Positions 23,701 through 35,928 of a stretch of 64,000 nt of DNA are shown here, piece after piece. A program made the translations under genes and the position numbers. The notes beneath the pieces are model-generated. The model was not told the DNA's origin. It saw only the letters and a list, made by a program, of their open reading frames with translations, and did not search any database. Origin of the DNA: Scleroderma bovista (lineage: Eukaryota; Basidiomycota; Agaricomycetes; Boletales; Sclerodermataceae); contig JAYMGJ010000273.1 of the NCBI GenBank assembly GCA_037178675.1, positions 23,565-87,564 of the forward strand, read 5' to 3'. Within the stretch, counting starts at the first letter, position 1. Each line of letters begins with the position of its first letter.

Positions 23701-25286
23701 GCTACAGGTGAGCCGCTGGATGGAAGTGGTAGCAAAGGGGTGATGGACGGCGGAGGACGGTATGGCGTTTCTGTCATCGGAGAGTAGACTTCACCATCCA
23801 ATGAACTCTCAGAGGAACTTGCTGTGTTACCTGTGGAGGCTTGCGGTTGCGAATTGGTAAGCCCGGTCGAAAGTGTGTTCGAAGAAATTGCTAGGATTCA
23901 TGGATGTCAATGTAACGTTGACAACAAATTTATAGCAAAGATTCCATAGTTGAAAAGCAGAGGATAAGACCTACCAGAACCAGCGACATAGCGAAGTTGA
24001 GCTTGTAACATGTCGACTTGATGCGCAACAAATGAGAGTTAGCTATATGTTTTTTGGAAGGAAAAAGAAGTGATACAAAGCAACCATGATGATACGTGGT
24101 CCATCAGGAAGAGGCAACATAACATGATTGAGTCCTCACACGTTCCATCTTGATTGCTCCGAACAGCAGACAAGTGAAGTGAGTAAAGTGACATACCTCC
24201 TTCAGAAGTCCAATCTACAGGCACGAAGGCAAAGCCGCGTTGATCATTAGATGTTGATTCGGAACACGCTGGGGACGCAGCTAGCGGAATACATGCGTCC
24301 ACCGACGCATCTGCGTATTCTGTACGGTCCCGGAGACCACGTTTGATAAGAAATAAATAAAAATATAGCAAGAAAGGTAGTGGTAGGACATTATTAGTGT
24401 GTGAGGCTGAGTACGAGGAATCGGACGAACCTTTTACAGGCTCAACCAGACCTGATGATGACTCTATGGGAGATGGTAAATGTGTAGTGCATTCGATGAC
24501 ATTATTAGGCGGCGGATTTTGTGGTGGTGGGGAGGTTGCGGTGTCTCGGACGACTATAAAGTCGGTTAAAACCTTTGGACGCTTGTTGAGACGCGGATGA
24601 GGAATTTACAGACTTTTGATCGGGTTGCTCTTTTCTGTACGTTGGAGCAACTCCTCGAGTGAAAACTCGATCGTACTAAGTCTGTCGAGAACGTTGGCAA
24701 CTGGTGGTTCCGACAAAGCTGCGGTCTGTTCGAGCTCGCTTCCTTGGACTAGTTCTTTTTCTTTCCCCTTGGCTTTCTTTCCCCTAGTCGCAGCCTTTTT
24801 CTTCCGGGTAACCCCAAGTATACCCTCAAGCGAGCCAACTCGATCTCCCAAATTCCTTTGGGCGTTCTTGATAGAATGTAAATCAGAAAGTACGGTTTGC
24901 ATGCCCGACTTTATGCCTGCTACATGTTCGAGAAGCTGGGAAAGATCCCGGTCGCTGGGATCTGATGTGGGAGTATGTGCACCCTGGGAACTATCTATCA
25001 TTGTAGATTGGCTGACACTCGGATGGTGGGTCGCAAAAGGAGAAGGCGAGTTTTCAGGAGTGACGGCGGGTGCAACGGGTGTGGAGAACGTACTACCAAG
25101 TGACCGAGTGGCATCGAACATAATCCGCGGGTCGCGGACTCCGGTATTGTGGTAGGGAGCGAGGGAATCCCAAGTAAAATAGCTGTAAGGGAATACATTC
25201 ACTCCAGGAGGAGGAGGGGCACCATACCAAGCGGGTATGGGTGCGTGCGTCCACTGTGAATGCGATCGGGAACTATCAGAGTCCAT
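20746..25286 (-). CDS. Chromodomain protein with partial PHD finger, long disordered N-terminal region
   Basis: Probable nuclear chromatin reader of about 1250-1300 residues. ATG at 25286 (MDSDSSRSHSQWTHAPIPAW). Exons follow with a coiled-coil segment and Lys-rich stretch (TRKKKAATRGKKAKGKEKE), a very long Pro/Ser/Thr-rich exon (about 22020-23890), and SGFKITIPAGRRMQIKQP. Near the C terminus come a zinc-binding segment QCDNCDMWYHYGCVGV...FICPVC and a chromo-like fold YFVERLVGRKAVGK...WLAKWDGYPMTQATWIPE. It ends AAGMS-stop at 20746. The zinc segment has only CxxC-HxxC-CxxC; the usual first PHD Cys pair is not seen upstream. Histone-methyl-lysine binding is inferred from the chromo domain. Divergent from the DUF155 gene. 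I cannot name an orthologue. Confidence 0.8.
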
Positions 25287-25523
25287 GATGGGGATGATAG
25301 CTGAACGGGAGATCTCAGTAAGACGACAAAGGCGATGGATGAAAGATGGCCCACCATCGAAGAGAAGGATACCTAGACTCGGTGGTAGTATCACCAGCGT
25401 CTGTACGAAGGTTTGCAGGTACTACTAGTGCGGAAGTTGCTGAGGCAAGCTTGTCCGGTGACCGACTGAACGACTAAAGCCAAGCAATGTACAAAAGGCA
25501 TTCTATCTCTTCAGCTCCACAAC
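25287..25523. promoter_or_regulatory. Bidirectional promoter chromo-protein / DUF155 gene
   Basis: 237 bp between divergent start codons. No TATA box or E-box seen. Confidence 0.5.
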
Positions 25524-27372
25524 ATGTCGCGACCACCGAATACCCTGCACCACCCACCCGCCTCTCGCTACCGTACCAGACCGTCGCATCCCCCGCTCTC
25601 TGGCACAGCTGCCCCGCGCAGGATGCCGATGCCAAGCCTGGCAGGTGCAACGGGTCAGAAGGCGCATCGCACATCCAAGACGACCCAAAAGCTCGTCCTG
25701 CTCCCGTCTGCACCCCAGACAAAGCCATTTCGGGAAGTCATCGAGGACAACGTACTAGGCTACGAGACCGATGCCGGCGTGCGAGTGCGGGAGTACAAGA
25801 ACCCTGCTGAGCGTATGAGCAAGGAGCAACGAGAACGGGCGGGCTATAAGCGTATTACTGCGTACTGCGTCTGTGAGGCCATGAGGATGAAGCTACTGGC
25901 CTCATTCCTCAAGAGGGAGCATAATGTGCAGCCGAGGGTATTCGACGAGGCAATGTATGTGGTGAGTTTATCGATGACGATAATTGAATCGCATTCCTGG
26001 ACGGAGTCTACTATCTAGATGTACCATCTGCCCCTCCTGCCTGGCTATGGTCCCAATTTGAACATACGCTCATCTGCACCGCCGAGCACGCCAGGAACCA
26101 AAACTCTCCTTTCTCGACTTTGCGAGGCAGAGGAGAACGGATATCAAGGCACCTACTTCGCTCTGCCTGCAGACAACCCGCAAGTTGACGGGTACATGAC
26201 CTCGGGATCGGTTGATCATCGTCCACGCGAGCCTAATGAATTCGAAGCAGAAGCAGAGGGTGAGGGTGACGTTGAAGTGGAGGAGCATCATGAAGACCGG
26301 ATCGAAGAGCCCGCACAGGCGGAGCGCATCGCCGATGAGCATTTTGCTGAAGTTGTATTGTTTGCATACGGCGTCGCCGTCTTCTATGGGTTTAGTGAGG
26401 CACAGGAGCAAAGTATTCTAGAGGACCTTGCTGGTGCGGGAATATTCAAACGACAATTCAAGGAGCAGGACTGGGAGATCGAGGAGTGTCATTTCATGGT
26501 GAGTTCGATGCCCCTTATCGATCTGTTTGGCTGACTAGAGGGATAGCACGATCCGTCCATAGCATACCCGCGGATATACAACGATTTTTTTAGTTGGTCC
26601 CCTATGCTCAGTAGGTTTATGTGCTGACTACTCGTGTAGCATTCAAGTCCCCGTCTCATCTCCTCAAGCTTTCTGTGGCACATGCACTCGCCCAATCCAC
26701 GCTCCTTGCCGCATACGAAACGACCGCCCTGCGCGTCCTCTCTGATCCTCGCACGCTTGCCATCCCAAAGCAACTTGCCATCTCGGGGGCCCTCCAGCTG
26801 AAGCGTCGCGATGCGCTCCGATTAACGGGGCGCCTCTTCAAGTTGCGCCGAGATGTAAACCTAGTGTCCAACGTTCTGGATGTCCCTGAGTTGTTTTGGA
26901 GCGAGGCCAGTTTGAATGAATTGTATGATGCGGTGAGAGAATATATGGAGATCGACGAACGGGTAAAAGTTTTGAACGAGAAGTTGGGGATCACGAGTGA
27001 CTTCGTGAGTAATTGCTCCCTGAATGAACATGTGGACTTACCGACGAGCATGGCTTAGCTGGATGCAATCCATGATCACTTAAATAATAGTGCGATGGAG
27101 CGGATTACTTGGATTGTCATATGGTACGTGAGCTTAATGTAGGGTCGTTCGTCTTGCTAACTGGCATTCACAGGCTCATCATTCTTGTCATATTTGTGGA
27201 AGTGGTGAGTTCGCACACAAGACGGCGGACATTCTGCTCACAAATGCCGCAGGGTGAAGTCTTTGCCCGCCTGGTTGTCCACTCGCCAGTTACCAGCGAA
27301 ACTGCTGGCAGGGTAGCCATCAGGGGTGGACCATTATTACGCATGTTAACACGCGCGGTGTGGAAGCACTAA
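25524..27372 (+). CDS. DUF155 family protein (RMD1/RMND1-like)
   Basis: Member of the DUF155 family, which in yeast includes Rmd1/Rmd8 and in animals the mitochondrial translation factor RMND1; the molecular role is unclear. Starts MSRPPNTLHHPPASRYRTRP at 25524. The conserved core starts YKRITAYCVCEAMRMKLLAS and ends in a C-terminal part with SHLLKLSVAHALAQSTLLAA, ALQLKRRDALRLTGRLFKLR and ELFWSEASLNELYDAVREYM. A membrane segment near the C terminus reads ERITWIVIWLIILVIFVEVG, the usual DUF155 anchor. The middle carries an acidic Glu-rich insert (about 26240-26330). About five introns. The end is WKH-stop at 27370-27372. Confidence 0.9.
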
Positions 27373-27727
27373 GCAACCACACATGCGGGGCGTCCTTTTA
27401 AATTAAAGCATATTCAGTAAATAGCGCTGTGTAGCATGAGATTTCATCGTTTTTGTGTGCGGTTGTACCAGGTTGGTTGTCGAGTACAAGAAGTCTAGGC
27501 CCTGAGGCTATTCGTGGAGTGAAGAATACGGATATCGGTGTGAAAAGTCTACAGCGAGTGTGGCGGATGTACTTTACATACATGTTGCAAGAGAGAATAC
27601 TCGGCGTGACCTGTAAACGACTTCATGGCACCGAGACTGGCGCAAAAAGATTCAACCAAAGGGATGGGTTGAGTCCAAGCCTGGAACGGGCTGGTTGTTA
27701 ATGCGGGGATGAGTTTTGCCGATCTGT

Positions 27728-28172
27728 TCAATATCTGATAGGGGAAATAGGATCAGCTCGTATGGTGGACAGGTCAACTGCGCTGTCGATTGCATCGTCT
27801 ATTTCTCCGATGAGCGAACTGAGATAAAGGTGTAAGAGGTGTGGGTATTTGCGCCATGACGGGGACAGACGTACATCATGTCACCCTTGACAAGGTAAAG
27901 TCCGAGTGGTATCTCCTCGACGCCTTCGTCCATGCTGTATACCCGTTCCTTCGAATCTGACAGCACGACATTGGACTTCTGGTCGAAGCCAGCGAGAATG
28001 CCCTGTGGATGTGTGGATCGTAGTCGGGGCAGATGAAGGAGGTCATCATACCACGATGGCACGGCCATCCTGTAGAACGAGTAGAACGCGACCTGTTTCA
28101 CGGCGATCAGCAAGTAAACAGCGAGAAGAAGAACCAGACGCAACGATCTACATATCCCTGCAAACTGGACAT
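27728..28172 (-). CDS. lsm8: U6 snRNA-associated protein LSM8
   Basis: Sm-like protein of the nuclear LSM2-8 ring that binds the U6 snRNA 3' end. Small gene (about 98 residues) in five exons: MSSLQGYVDR (ATG at 28172), RVLLVLQDGRAIV (Sm1), GILAGFDQKSNVVL and EIPLGLYLVKGDM (Sm2), and SLIGEIDDAIDSAVDL to PIRY-stop at 27728. The DGRAIVGxLxGFDQ and GDxxxLIGEID patterns are LSM8-specific. All introns are GT-AG. The start is 106 bp from the divergent transporter start. Confidence 0.92.
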
Positions 28173-28278
28173 TGCTACTACGACACGGTAGTAGACAAAG
28201 GAATGCTGTGTCTGGTCACGTGCACCATGGACTATCGTATTTGTGTTTTGTCGCTTCCCTGCCTTGTCAGATTCTGCC
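28173..28278. promoter_or_regulatory. Bidirectional promoter LSM8 / TPT transporter with E-box
   Basis: 106 bp between divergent start codons, containing CACGTG at 28217-28222. Confidence 0.6.
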
Positions 28279-29582
28279 ATGTCTCAGGAGGAAAAACAGG
28301 AGGAGCAGCCAGCCATCGAGCCAGCCATCGAGAAGGCCCCGTATGCAGAGCTGCAGATAGAGGAAGAGCAAGAGGAAACCCTGCCGGCCCCTGCGACGTC
28401 CTCTTCGCCGCAAAGATCGAAACCAAAGGTGCCCGCTGCAGCTATCATTCCGGTGTGGATAGTCCTCAGCTCTGCTGTCATCATATACAACAATCACCTA
28501 TACAATGCGATGCAATTCAGATATCCTGTATTCCTCGTCACCTGGCATCTCACTTTTGCGGTGAGTCCCGTCTGCTCTCCCACATATCCCACCTCGATAG
28601 AGTCGCGTCCATAGGCCATCGGAACACGTGTTCTCCAACGAACCACTCCACTCCTAGATGGCGTGAAAGACGTTCACATGTCAAAACACATGTTCATGCG
28701 CTCTATCCTTCCTATTGGCCTCCTCTTTAGCGGCAGTCTCATCCTTAGCAACACCGCCTATCTGTACTTGAGTGTCGCGTACATCCAGATGCTCAAGGTA
28801 GGTCCCATTGCATCGCTGTAGCCTCATGATATCCACTTAATCATCAGGCATTTACCCCCGTGGCGATCCTGTTCATCTCCTGGGCAAGTCGGATACAAGA
28901 GCCCAACCGTAAACTGATGGTAATTGTTCTCATGATTTCCACTGGCGTAGCACTCGCCTCTCGCGGAGAGTTACATTTCGATCTCTATGGCTTCCTCGTA
29001 CAGGCAGCCGCAGTTGCAGTATGTTAGATATCAAAATGCTACGATTCCTTACTAATCTCTTGAAAAAAACATCAGTTCGAGGCTTCTCGCCTCGTAATGA
29101 TCCAAATCCTCCTGCATGGACTGAAAATGGACCCCCTCGTCTCCCTCCATTACTATGCACCTGTCTGTGCTCTTATCAACCTTGCAGTAATTCCTTTCAC
29201 CGAGGGCCTCGCCCCATTCTATGACCTTGCGCGTCTTGGACCCGTCATCCTTGTCTCCAATGCTATGGTTGCATTTCTGCTCAATGTTGCCGCCGTCTTC
29301 CTCGTCGGCGCAGCCAGTGGACTGGTACTCACACTGGCCGGCGTCTTCAAGGTTAGCTATCATTCACCATAGATTGCATTCATAGCACCTGACGGATATT
29401 ATCGTAGGACATTCTCCTCATCACGGGCTCCGTCATCCTCTATGGTGCTCCAATTACGCCATTACAGATTTTTGGTAAGTATCTCACATTCCCCACGTGT
29501 TTGTCCGATAATTTATGTTTTCTCAGGCTATTCCGTCGCCCTCTCTGGCCTCGTACTCTTTAAGGTCTCGGGTGGAAAGTAA
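28279..29582 (+). CDS. Triose-phosphate/nucleotide-sugar-type transporter (TPT, DMT superfamily)
   Basis: Ten-helix antiporter of the TPT/DUF250 family, probably in the Golgi or ER membrane; the substrate cannot be read from sequence. ATG at 28279 ([10 protein letters not shown]). An acidic cytosolic N terminus of about 60 residues precedes the helices, e.g. [40 protein letters not shown], then [20 protein letters not shown] (the family's conserved FTPV), [20 protein letters not shown] and [20 protein letters not shown]. It ends KVSGGK-stop at 29580-29582. About six short introns. Around 400 residues, typical length. Confidence 0.88.
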
Positions 29583-30420
29583 TCCCGACCACATGGATGG
29601 CGATCCTGCGGAAATATCATTTACAGTAACTCTGCGACTTCATTCCTCCTGAGACACTACCGTCTTTACTGCCCCATACCACCATCGTATACCTTGTAGA
29701 CTGCTACTGATCGGCGACCTGACATGCGTTTCTGTGACCCTCCAACGACCGTCCTTCTTACCTCCACCTGTGACCGCTCTGCCCCAGCATCATGCCAACC
29801 ATCTCTCCCTCGATCTCCGTCACTCCTTACATTGCCCAATCCGATCGCATGCGCCCGCCAGTTGACATCCCTTGCATTGTCCAGGGTGATATCAGAAATA
29901 TCCGATGTTCTCTTCGTTACTACGCTGATTTGACACTTGTAGCACATCTCTAGCTCCGCTGATTGTACATACAACATAGACTTTGACTGACCATCCTTAG
30001 CTCCTTCCTAGCCCACTCTTGAACCATATGTAGACGACTATTGTTGACTTTTGCCACGCCTAGCCGGTATGATCTCGTACTGTAATCATCATATGGCGTC
30101 GGGCGAGGACAATGGAAATTTTCAAGGGATCAGAGTGCCACATATGTACAAGGCCAGAAACCAGAGAGACAGAATAATGAAGTCCACTGCGGACAAATTC
30201 GCAACATTCCAAGTATCTGTCTTTGGACTCGAAGGATATAACGGATGAACCCTACAGATTAGCGTAATTACATCACCCCCAAAGTTCCGGTCACAAAATC
30301 TTTCTCAGTCCGTTCTACATGGAGGAAAAGTAATCATTACAGAGACAATGCTGAAGATACATAATACAGAAGATGCAAATAATAAAGATGCCAGACCAAT
30401 ATGGGATAATATCATATCGT
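29583..30420. other. Intergenic between convergent genes, no gene seen
   Basis: 3' regions of the TPT transporter and histone H2A. ORFs here (e.g. 29666-29977 minus) show no protein features. Confidence 0.5.
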
Positions 30421-31140
30421 TTACACTTCCTGGCTGACGCCCTCCTTCTTGCCCTTGCTGTGGCATTCATCAGTATCTACCGAGAGGAAATCTGATGAAC
30501 ACACCTTGTCTTGCTGGGCAACAGCTCTGGGTTAATAAATGGTACAACACCTCCCTGCGAAATGACAACATCGCCAAGGAGTTTGTTCAACCTGCGGTGC
30601 ATGTTTAAACAATGGTGCCACATCAATCCCAGTATACTTACTCTTCATCATTACGAATGGCGAGCTGCAAGTGACGAGGAACAATACGTTGTTTCTATCC
30701 AGATTGTGATCAGATGCAGTCCACCTTCGGTGGACAGTGAGCTCACTTTGTTATCACGGGCAGCATTTCCAGCAAGCTCGAGAATTTCAGCAGCAAGGTA
30801 CTCGAGAACAGCCGCCAAATAGACTGAGCCACAATAAGGTTTGCTATCCAGACACAGGATGGACCATGACTCACCTGGGGCACCGGCGCCAACACGCTGA
30901 GCGTAGTTGCCCTTCTTCAATAGACGGTGCACACGACCAACGGGGAACTGGAGACCCGCCTTGGCGGAACGCGATTGTGACTTGCCTTCAGTGCCAGCCT
31001 TGCCACCAGATTTTCCAGCTTTGCCTGCGATGTTCTGCTGTGAGCGGCTGCCAAATCGCTTTTCAAAGGCTCATCGCACCCTTTCCGCTCTTCAAAAATG
31101 AGAAATGAGAGCAATCATATCATAAAATACAACATACCAT
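30421..31140 (-). CDS. hta1: Histone H2A
   Basis: Core nucleosome histone. It splices from ATG at 31138-31140 through a first intron to [19 protein letters not shown], then [67 protein letters not shown] and [20 protein letters not shown]. The tail is [11 protein letters not shown] with stop at 30421-30423. The [15 protein letters not shown] and VISQGGV segments and the SQE tail mark canonical H2A rather than H2A.Z; the Ser of SQE is the DNA-damage phosphorylation site in fungi. Five introns, unusual for animal histones but normal in basidiomycetes. The neighbour on the other side is ATP10, not H2B as is often found. Confidence 0.95.
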
Positions 31141-31305
31141 TGGTAAGTAGATGCGGCTCTTTTGGTTGGGTAGAGGGTGTGGTGGTGGTTCGAAGTCAAG
31201 AAAGTGAATCAACAAGGCTTGCATGAAGCTGCGTCATATATAGTATCACGTGATCTGGGTATGACGTTTCCCGATTAGGCGAGGTTGGCAGCAAAAACTT
31301 GAATA
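31141..31305. promoter_or_regulatory. Bidirectional promoter H2A / ATP10 with E-box
   Basis: 165 bp between divergent start codons, containing CACGTG at 31257-31262. Confidence 0.6.
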
Positions 31306-32282
31306 ATGTCCTTGACTGCCAGACATCTGCGTGGTCTGGCACAGCGACGGGTGCGGTGGAGTTCAACGTCGGGGAGCGAGCAGGTGTCCAAGCAGAACCC
31401 CGCCCTTTCACCGCTATCGCTACTGCAGCGACCACTTGGCGTAAGGGCCAGACCACAGTCTCACACGAAGACATGGGAGGATACCAGGAAGGAGCTCATG
31501 GATGAGGAGACACGGTTGAAGCAACGAGAACATCTGTGCGTCGTCCAGTTGTGCATATCTATTCCGTTAATCATGGTGATAGTTTGAAGGAGGCCACGAA
31601 AGGTTACTTCACGGACCTGAACGCGACCAGGCGTCACGGTGGCAAGACATGGATCGCGCCAAACGTGATGATCAGAGAAGACGTGAGTTTGTTGTTCGTT
31701 CGTGGTGTTTGTGCGATGAATGTCTTCTCAGAAAGCACTTTATTTCCCGAACATATCGGGTTCTAGGTTAGATACTAGAGCAAAGACACACACAACAGAT
31801 ATGTGCAAGGGACGCATATCCGTGATAGCGTTACTATCGACAAGGATGTCGGAGGCTAGTATTCTTTATTTCCTTGCCGATTTCGTCCCACCCATTTGTC
31901 CTAGATTCATGCCAAGGGGTTCGTTGCGCCGACAAATGAACGGTACTTGTCGAATCCGTTATACCAATACATCCAAATCAATCTACAAGAGAACCTGCTC
32001 AAGTCGTGGCTCGTGTCTCTCTTCCTCACTTCGATCGCAAGGAGCGTGCCCCCAAACCTGCATTCGACTTACCTCGTGTCAAATCAGGACATGGAATACG
32101 TTCGCGAACCTCTTGGGATGGTGAACAAGCATGTCGGTTATGTGTTCCTTGTGGATGAGAACATGAAGGTCCGCTGGGCAGGATGCGGTGACGCGAAGGC
32201 GGAGGAGACGAACGCGCTCGAGCAGTGCACTGGCGTTTTACTAAACAGACTAGCGATGAAGGGGGCAAAGCATACTGCCTAG
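31306..32282 (+). CDS. atp10: ATP10, mitochondrial F1Fo-ATPase assembly factor
   Basis: Inner-membrane chaperone needed to assemble Atp6 into the Fo sector. The N terminus is a basic presequence (MSLTARHLRGLAQRRVRWSS). Then comes WEDTRKELMDEETRLKQREHL, the ATP10 core GKTWIAPNVMIREDKALYFP and NISGSRLD, PLYQYIQINLQENLLKSWLV, and a C-terminal thioredoxin-like part with KHVGYVFLVDENMKVRWAGC, ending at 32282. About four introns. The family hallmark is the K-x-W-x-AP-x2-IREDKALYFPN run. Divergent from histone H2A. Confidence 0.9.
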
Positions 32283-32473
32283 TAGCGTGTTACTCCCTCA
32301 TTGGTTGGCGCTCTTCTTTGTGCTGTGATGGTACTTCTTTGACTCGAATAAAACCGTGAACGAGTCGAGGGAAGTTGTTTGTTCGTGTTGGCTACGTGTC
32401 AGCTAGACTAGAAAAATCATTGACTGGCACCCCGTTGTCACCCTCCTTGAGAAATCCATTGTCTTTCAGCCAA

Positions 32474-35400
32474 ATGGCTTCACCAGAACAGCAGTTACCT
32501 CCAGGTTGGGCAGCGCAATGGTATGGTTTCGCGTTTCATTTTGATTTCACACCTTTGACACCAGAAAACCTAGGGATGCTGCTAACCAGAGTTATCTTTT
32601 CATCGGTCAGTTCTTGCCTAATATTCTGTCAATATCTGTCATCCTAACCGTCTCACAGAGACAGCGACGGGGAGGACACAATGGGAACCACCAACGCAAG
32701 TCCCATCCGCTCCGATGGACGCACATGGACCTTCAGATTCACCCCCTCCGACTCACCATCATCCAAAGCGCCGCCAGTATGCTGCAGGACAGACCCAGGC
32801 CTACTATGGCGCTACTGATGGTCCTGTTGACCAATCCTATAGTACTGTAGGACCGCAAACTCACCCCCCCACAACTTCAGGAACCCTCTTCACCCCTGGT
32901 TTGGCTACCGAGCAGCAATTCGCAGCCCAGCAGCAGCAGCAGCAGCAGCCATCATACCATCCCCCTTCCCAAGAGCCTCAATACGTCAATGCCCCTACCT
33001 TTGGTCAAGAACCTGCTTATTATCCCCCTGCTGCCCCCGTAAACCAACTTGCCGACCAATTCAGCCAGATGGGCATGGGCCAGAAACCTCTGCCACTTTA
33101 CACGACCAACCTCTTGACCTCCCCAACCGACCCCCGCGAGTTGGCTCATCCACCCCCAGAGATTCGACTGCCTCCAAACTCGTGCATCACTATGTCCCCG
33201 TACGCGAATGCAGAGTCGAGTTATCAGCGAAGTACCCTGAACGTGATACCAACGACCTCCTCGCTTTTGAACAAGTCCAAGATACCACTTGCTCTTGTGA
33301 TCACACCGTATCGTACGGTCAAGGATGGTGAACTTGCCGTGCCGGTGGTTACCGACACTGTCATCGCACGGTGCAGGCGTTGTAGAACGTACATAAACCC
33401 ATACGTCCAGTTCATTGACGGAGGCAATCGGTAGGCATTCCTTTCTTCTTCTCGGTCATAGGTATTTGACTATGCAACAGCTGGCGATGTTGCATGTGCA
33501 ATATGTCCAATGAGGTTCCGCAGCTCTTTGACTGGGACCAAGTGCGTAATCAGCCTGGGGATAGGTGGGCACGTGATGAGCTCAACCATTCCGTGGTCGA
33601 GTTTGTTGCACCGACTGAGTACATGGTTCGACCTCCTCAACCGGCAGTGTATGTCATATTGATCGATGTGAGCCACACTGCTGTTCAGTCGGGTGAGCAT
33701 TTTTTTTCTGGGAAAATAATCACAGAATGACTGATAATCTGTATCAAAGGTATGGTTGCTACTGCAATCCGTACCATCATGGAGAACCTTGATCGCATAC
33801 CCAATGAGGACGAGCGCACGAAGATCGCTATCGTCGCCTACGACACGTCGCTGTACTTTTTCTCGATGCCGGTAGGTTGTTTGCGCCGTCATCCATTTTT
33901 TACCACTTACAGGAACCTCAGCCGGGGACAACTGACTCTACTATGTTGGTTGTCTCTGACGTAGACGATGTCTTTCTACCCAAACCTACTGACCTCCTCG
34001 TCAATTTGTCGGAGGCTAGGGCATCATTAGAATCTCTCCTTACCAGGATCAATGATATGTTCCAAGATAACCACACTGTGGGTAGTGCTATGGGTCCGGC
34101 CCTCCAGGCTGGTTTCAAGTTGATGGTGTGTGGTGACCCTCAGTAAGACTATAGGATAACTGAAGACAGGTGTGGGAAGGCACCTATTGGTGGCAAGATC
34201 ATTGTTTTGTCTGCTTCCTTGCCCAATGTCGGCCCAGGTGCCCTTAAAAATCGCGAAGATCCCAAGATTTTGGGGACAGCGAAGGTAAGGAGTACACAAC
34301 TAGTGAAAGGTCATTTGTCCCTGAGCTACTGGATAGGAATCTGGGTTGCTTCAGCCTGCTTCGCCGTTCTACAAGACCTTCGCGATTGAATGCTCACGTG
34401 CGCAAGTGTCGGTTGACATGTTCCTCTTCAGTTCCTCTTACCAAGATGTCGCGAGCTTAGGTTCGTTTGATCTCATTGTGTCATCCGAGTCAAAGTTCAC
34501 CGTTTTGCAGCGTGTCTTCCTCATTACACCTCTGGCCAAACATTCTTCTACCCCGCATTCAATGCGTCCCGATCGGAGGATGCGGTCAAGTTTGCGCATG
34601 AGCTTGGTGAAGTCCTCGCCATGCCAATTATGCTGGAAGCTGTGATGAGGGTTCGTGCGTCAAAAGGTGGTGTCCATCTTTTCATGCGAGGGAATGAACA
34701 ACTTATTGATACAACACAGGACTGCGGATGGCGTCCTTCCATGGAAACTTTTTCGTCAGGTCTACAGATCTTCTTGCGATGCCTGCCGTTCCTACGGACC
34801 AGTCTTATGCAATCGAAATTCAGATTGAGGACACAATTACCGCACCATTTGTCGTTTTCCAGACAGCCGTACTTCATACGACGTGCTATGGCGAACGCAG
34901 GATTCGTGTCATTACGCTCGCACTACCCACGACGAGCAATCTCTCGGAAGTATTCGCTTCCGCAGACCAAGTGGCCATCGCAACGTACATGGCGAACAAA
35001 GCTGTGGAACGCTCAGTTACGCATAAGCTCGAAGATAGCAGGGATGCAGTCATGCAAAAGCTAGTCGAAATACTCTCATCCTACAAGAGCAGCATGACGG
35101 CTGCAGGCGCTGGTGCGAGTGCCCAACTAGCAATCTCAGAAAACCTCAAGCTTCTACCGATATTAATTCTTGGCTTATTGAAGAATGTAAGTTGTCCGTA
35201 ACAGGAAACGCGCATTGTTCGATGCTGAATGAGGCGTGCGTAGGTTGGCATTCGCCAAAGTGCCCAGATTCCTCCCGACCTGAGAGCTTATGCTCAGTGC
35301 CTGCTCACCACGCTTCCGTCACAATCGCTTATCCCCTACATCCATCCAAATTTCTACTCCTTGCATGATATGTCTCCCGAAGTATGTTCCCTCTCTGTTT

Positions 35401-35928
35401 CTCACTGAACTTTACTTATATATATAGGCCGGGACTGTGGGTGAACACGGAGTGATTATGCCTGTCCCCTTACCTCTGACGTCTGAGCGGCTTGAACGAC
35501 ATGGCCTCTACTTAATAGAAGATGGCCAAACGATGTTCCTTTGGGTTGGTCGGGATGCTGTACCTCAGCTTGTCATGGACGTTTTCAATCTCCCCAGCTA
35601 TGAGGTCTTGCGCGGTGGCAAGGTTGGTTTTTATCGTTCCTAGGGAGCTTCTTTTCGATCGTTCACTGTGCCCTTTTTCTCGCAGGCAACTCTTCCGGTG
35701 CTTGACAATCCGTTCTCACACCGGGTGAATGCAGTAATCCAAAAGACACGTGAGATGCGTCGTGGAGTTTACTACCCACATCTATATGTAGTCAAAGAGG
35801 ATGGCGAACCACCATTACGGCTCTGGGCTCTCAGTTGCCTTATTCAAGATCGTGCCGATGTTTTACCGAGCTATCAGCAGTTCATCGGGCAACTCAAGGA
35901 TAAGGTCAATGGGGCAAACAATTACTAG
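32474..35928 (+). CDS. sec24: SEC24, COPII coat cargo-binding subunit with N-terminal WW domain
   Basis: Cargo adaptor of ER-to-Golgi COPII vesicles. Spliced start [16 protein letters not shown] (32474) continues [20 protein letters not shown], which reads as a WW domain with Trp12 and Trp35. A Pro/Gln-rich disordered region follows, with a run of eight Gln (about 32925-32950). Then come the Sec23/24 zinc finger [18 protein letters not shown] plus WRCCMCNM, the trunk starting [18 protein letters not shown], the beta-sandwich, the helical domain with [20 protein letters not shown], and the gelsolin domain with [20 protein letters not shown], ending at 35928. About 14 introns and no frame breaks. 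The WW domain is the odd point; the rest is classical. Confidence 0.93.

Noticed and set aside
22238..23787. Plus-strand ORFs opposite the chromo-protein gene
   Set aside because: They are shadows of the long minus-strand exon and show no domain or splicing of their own.
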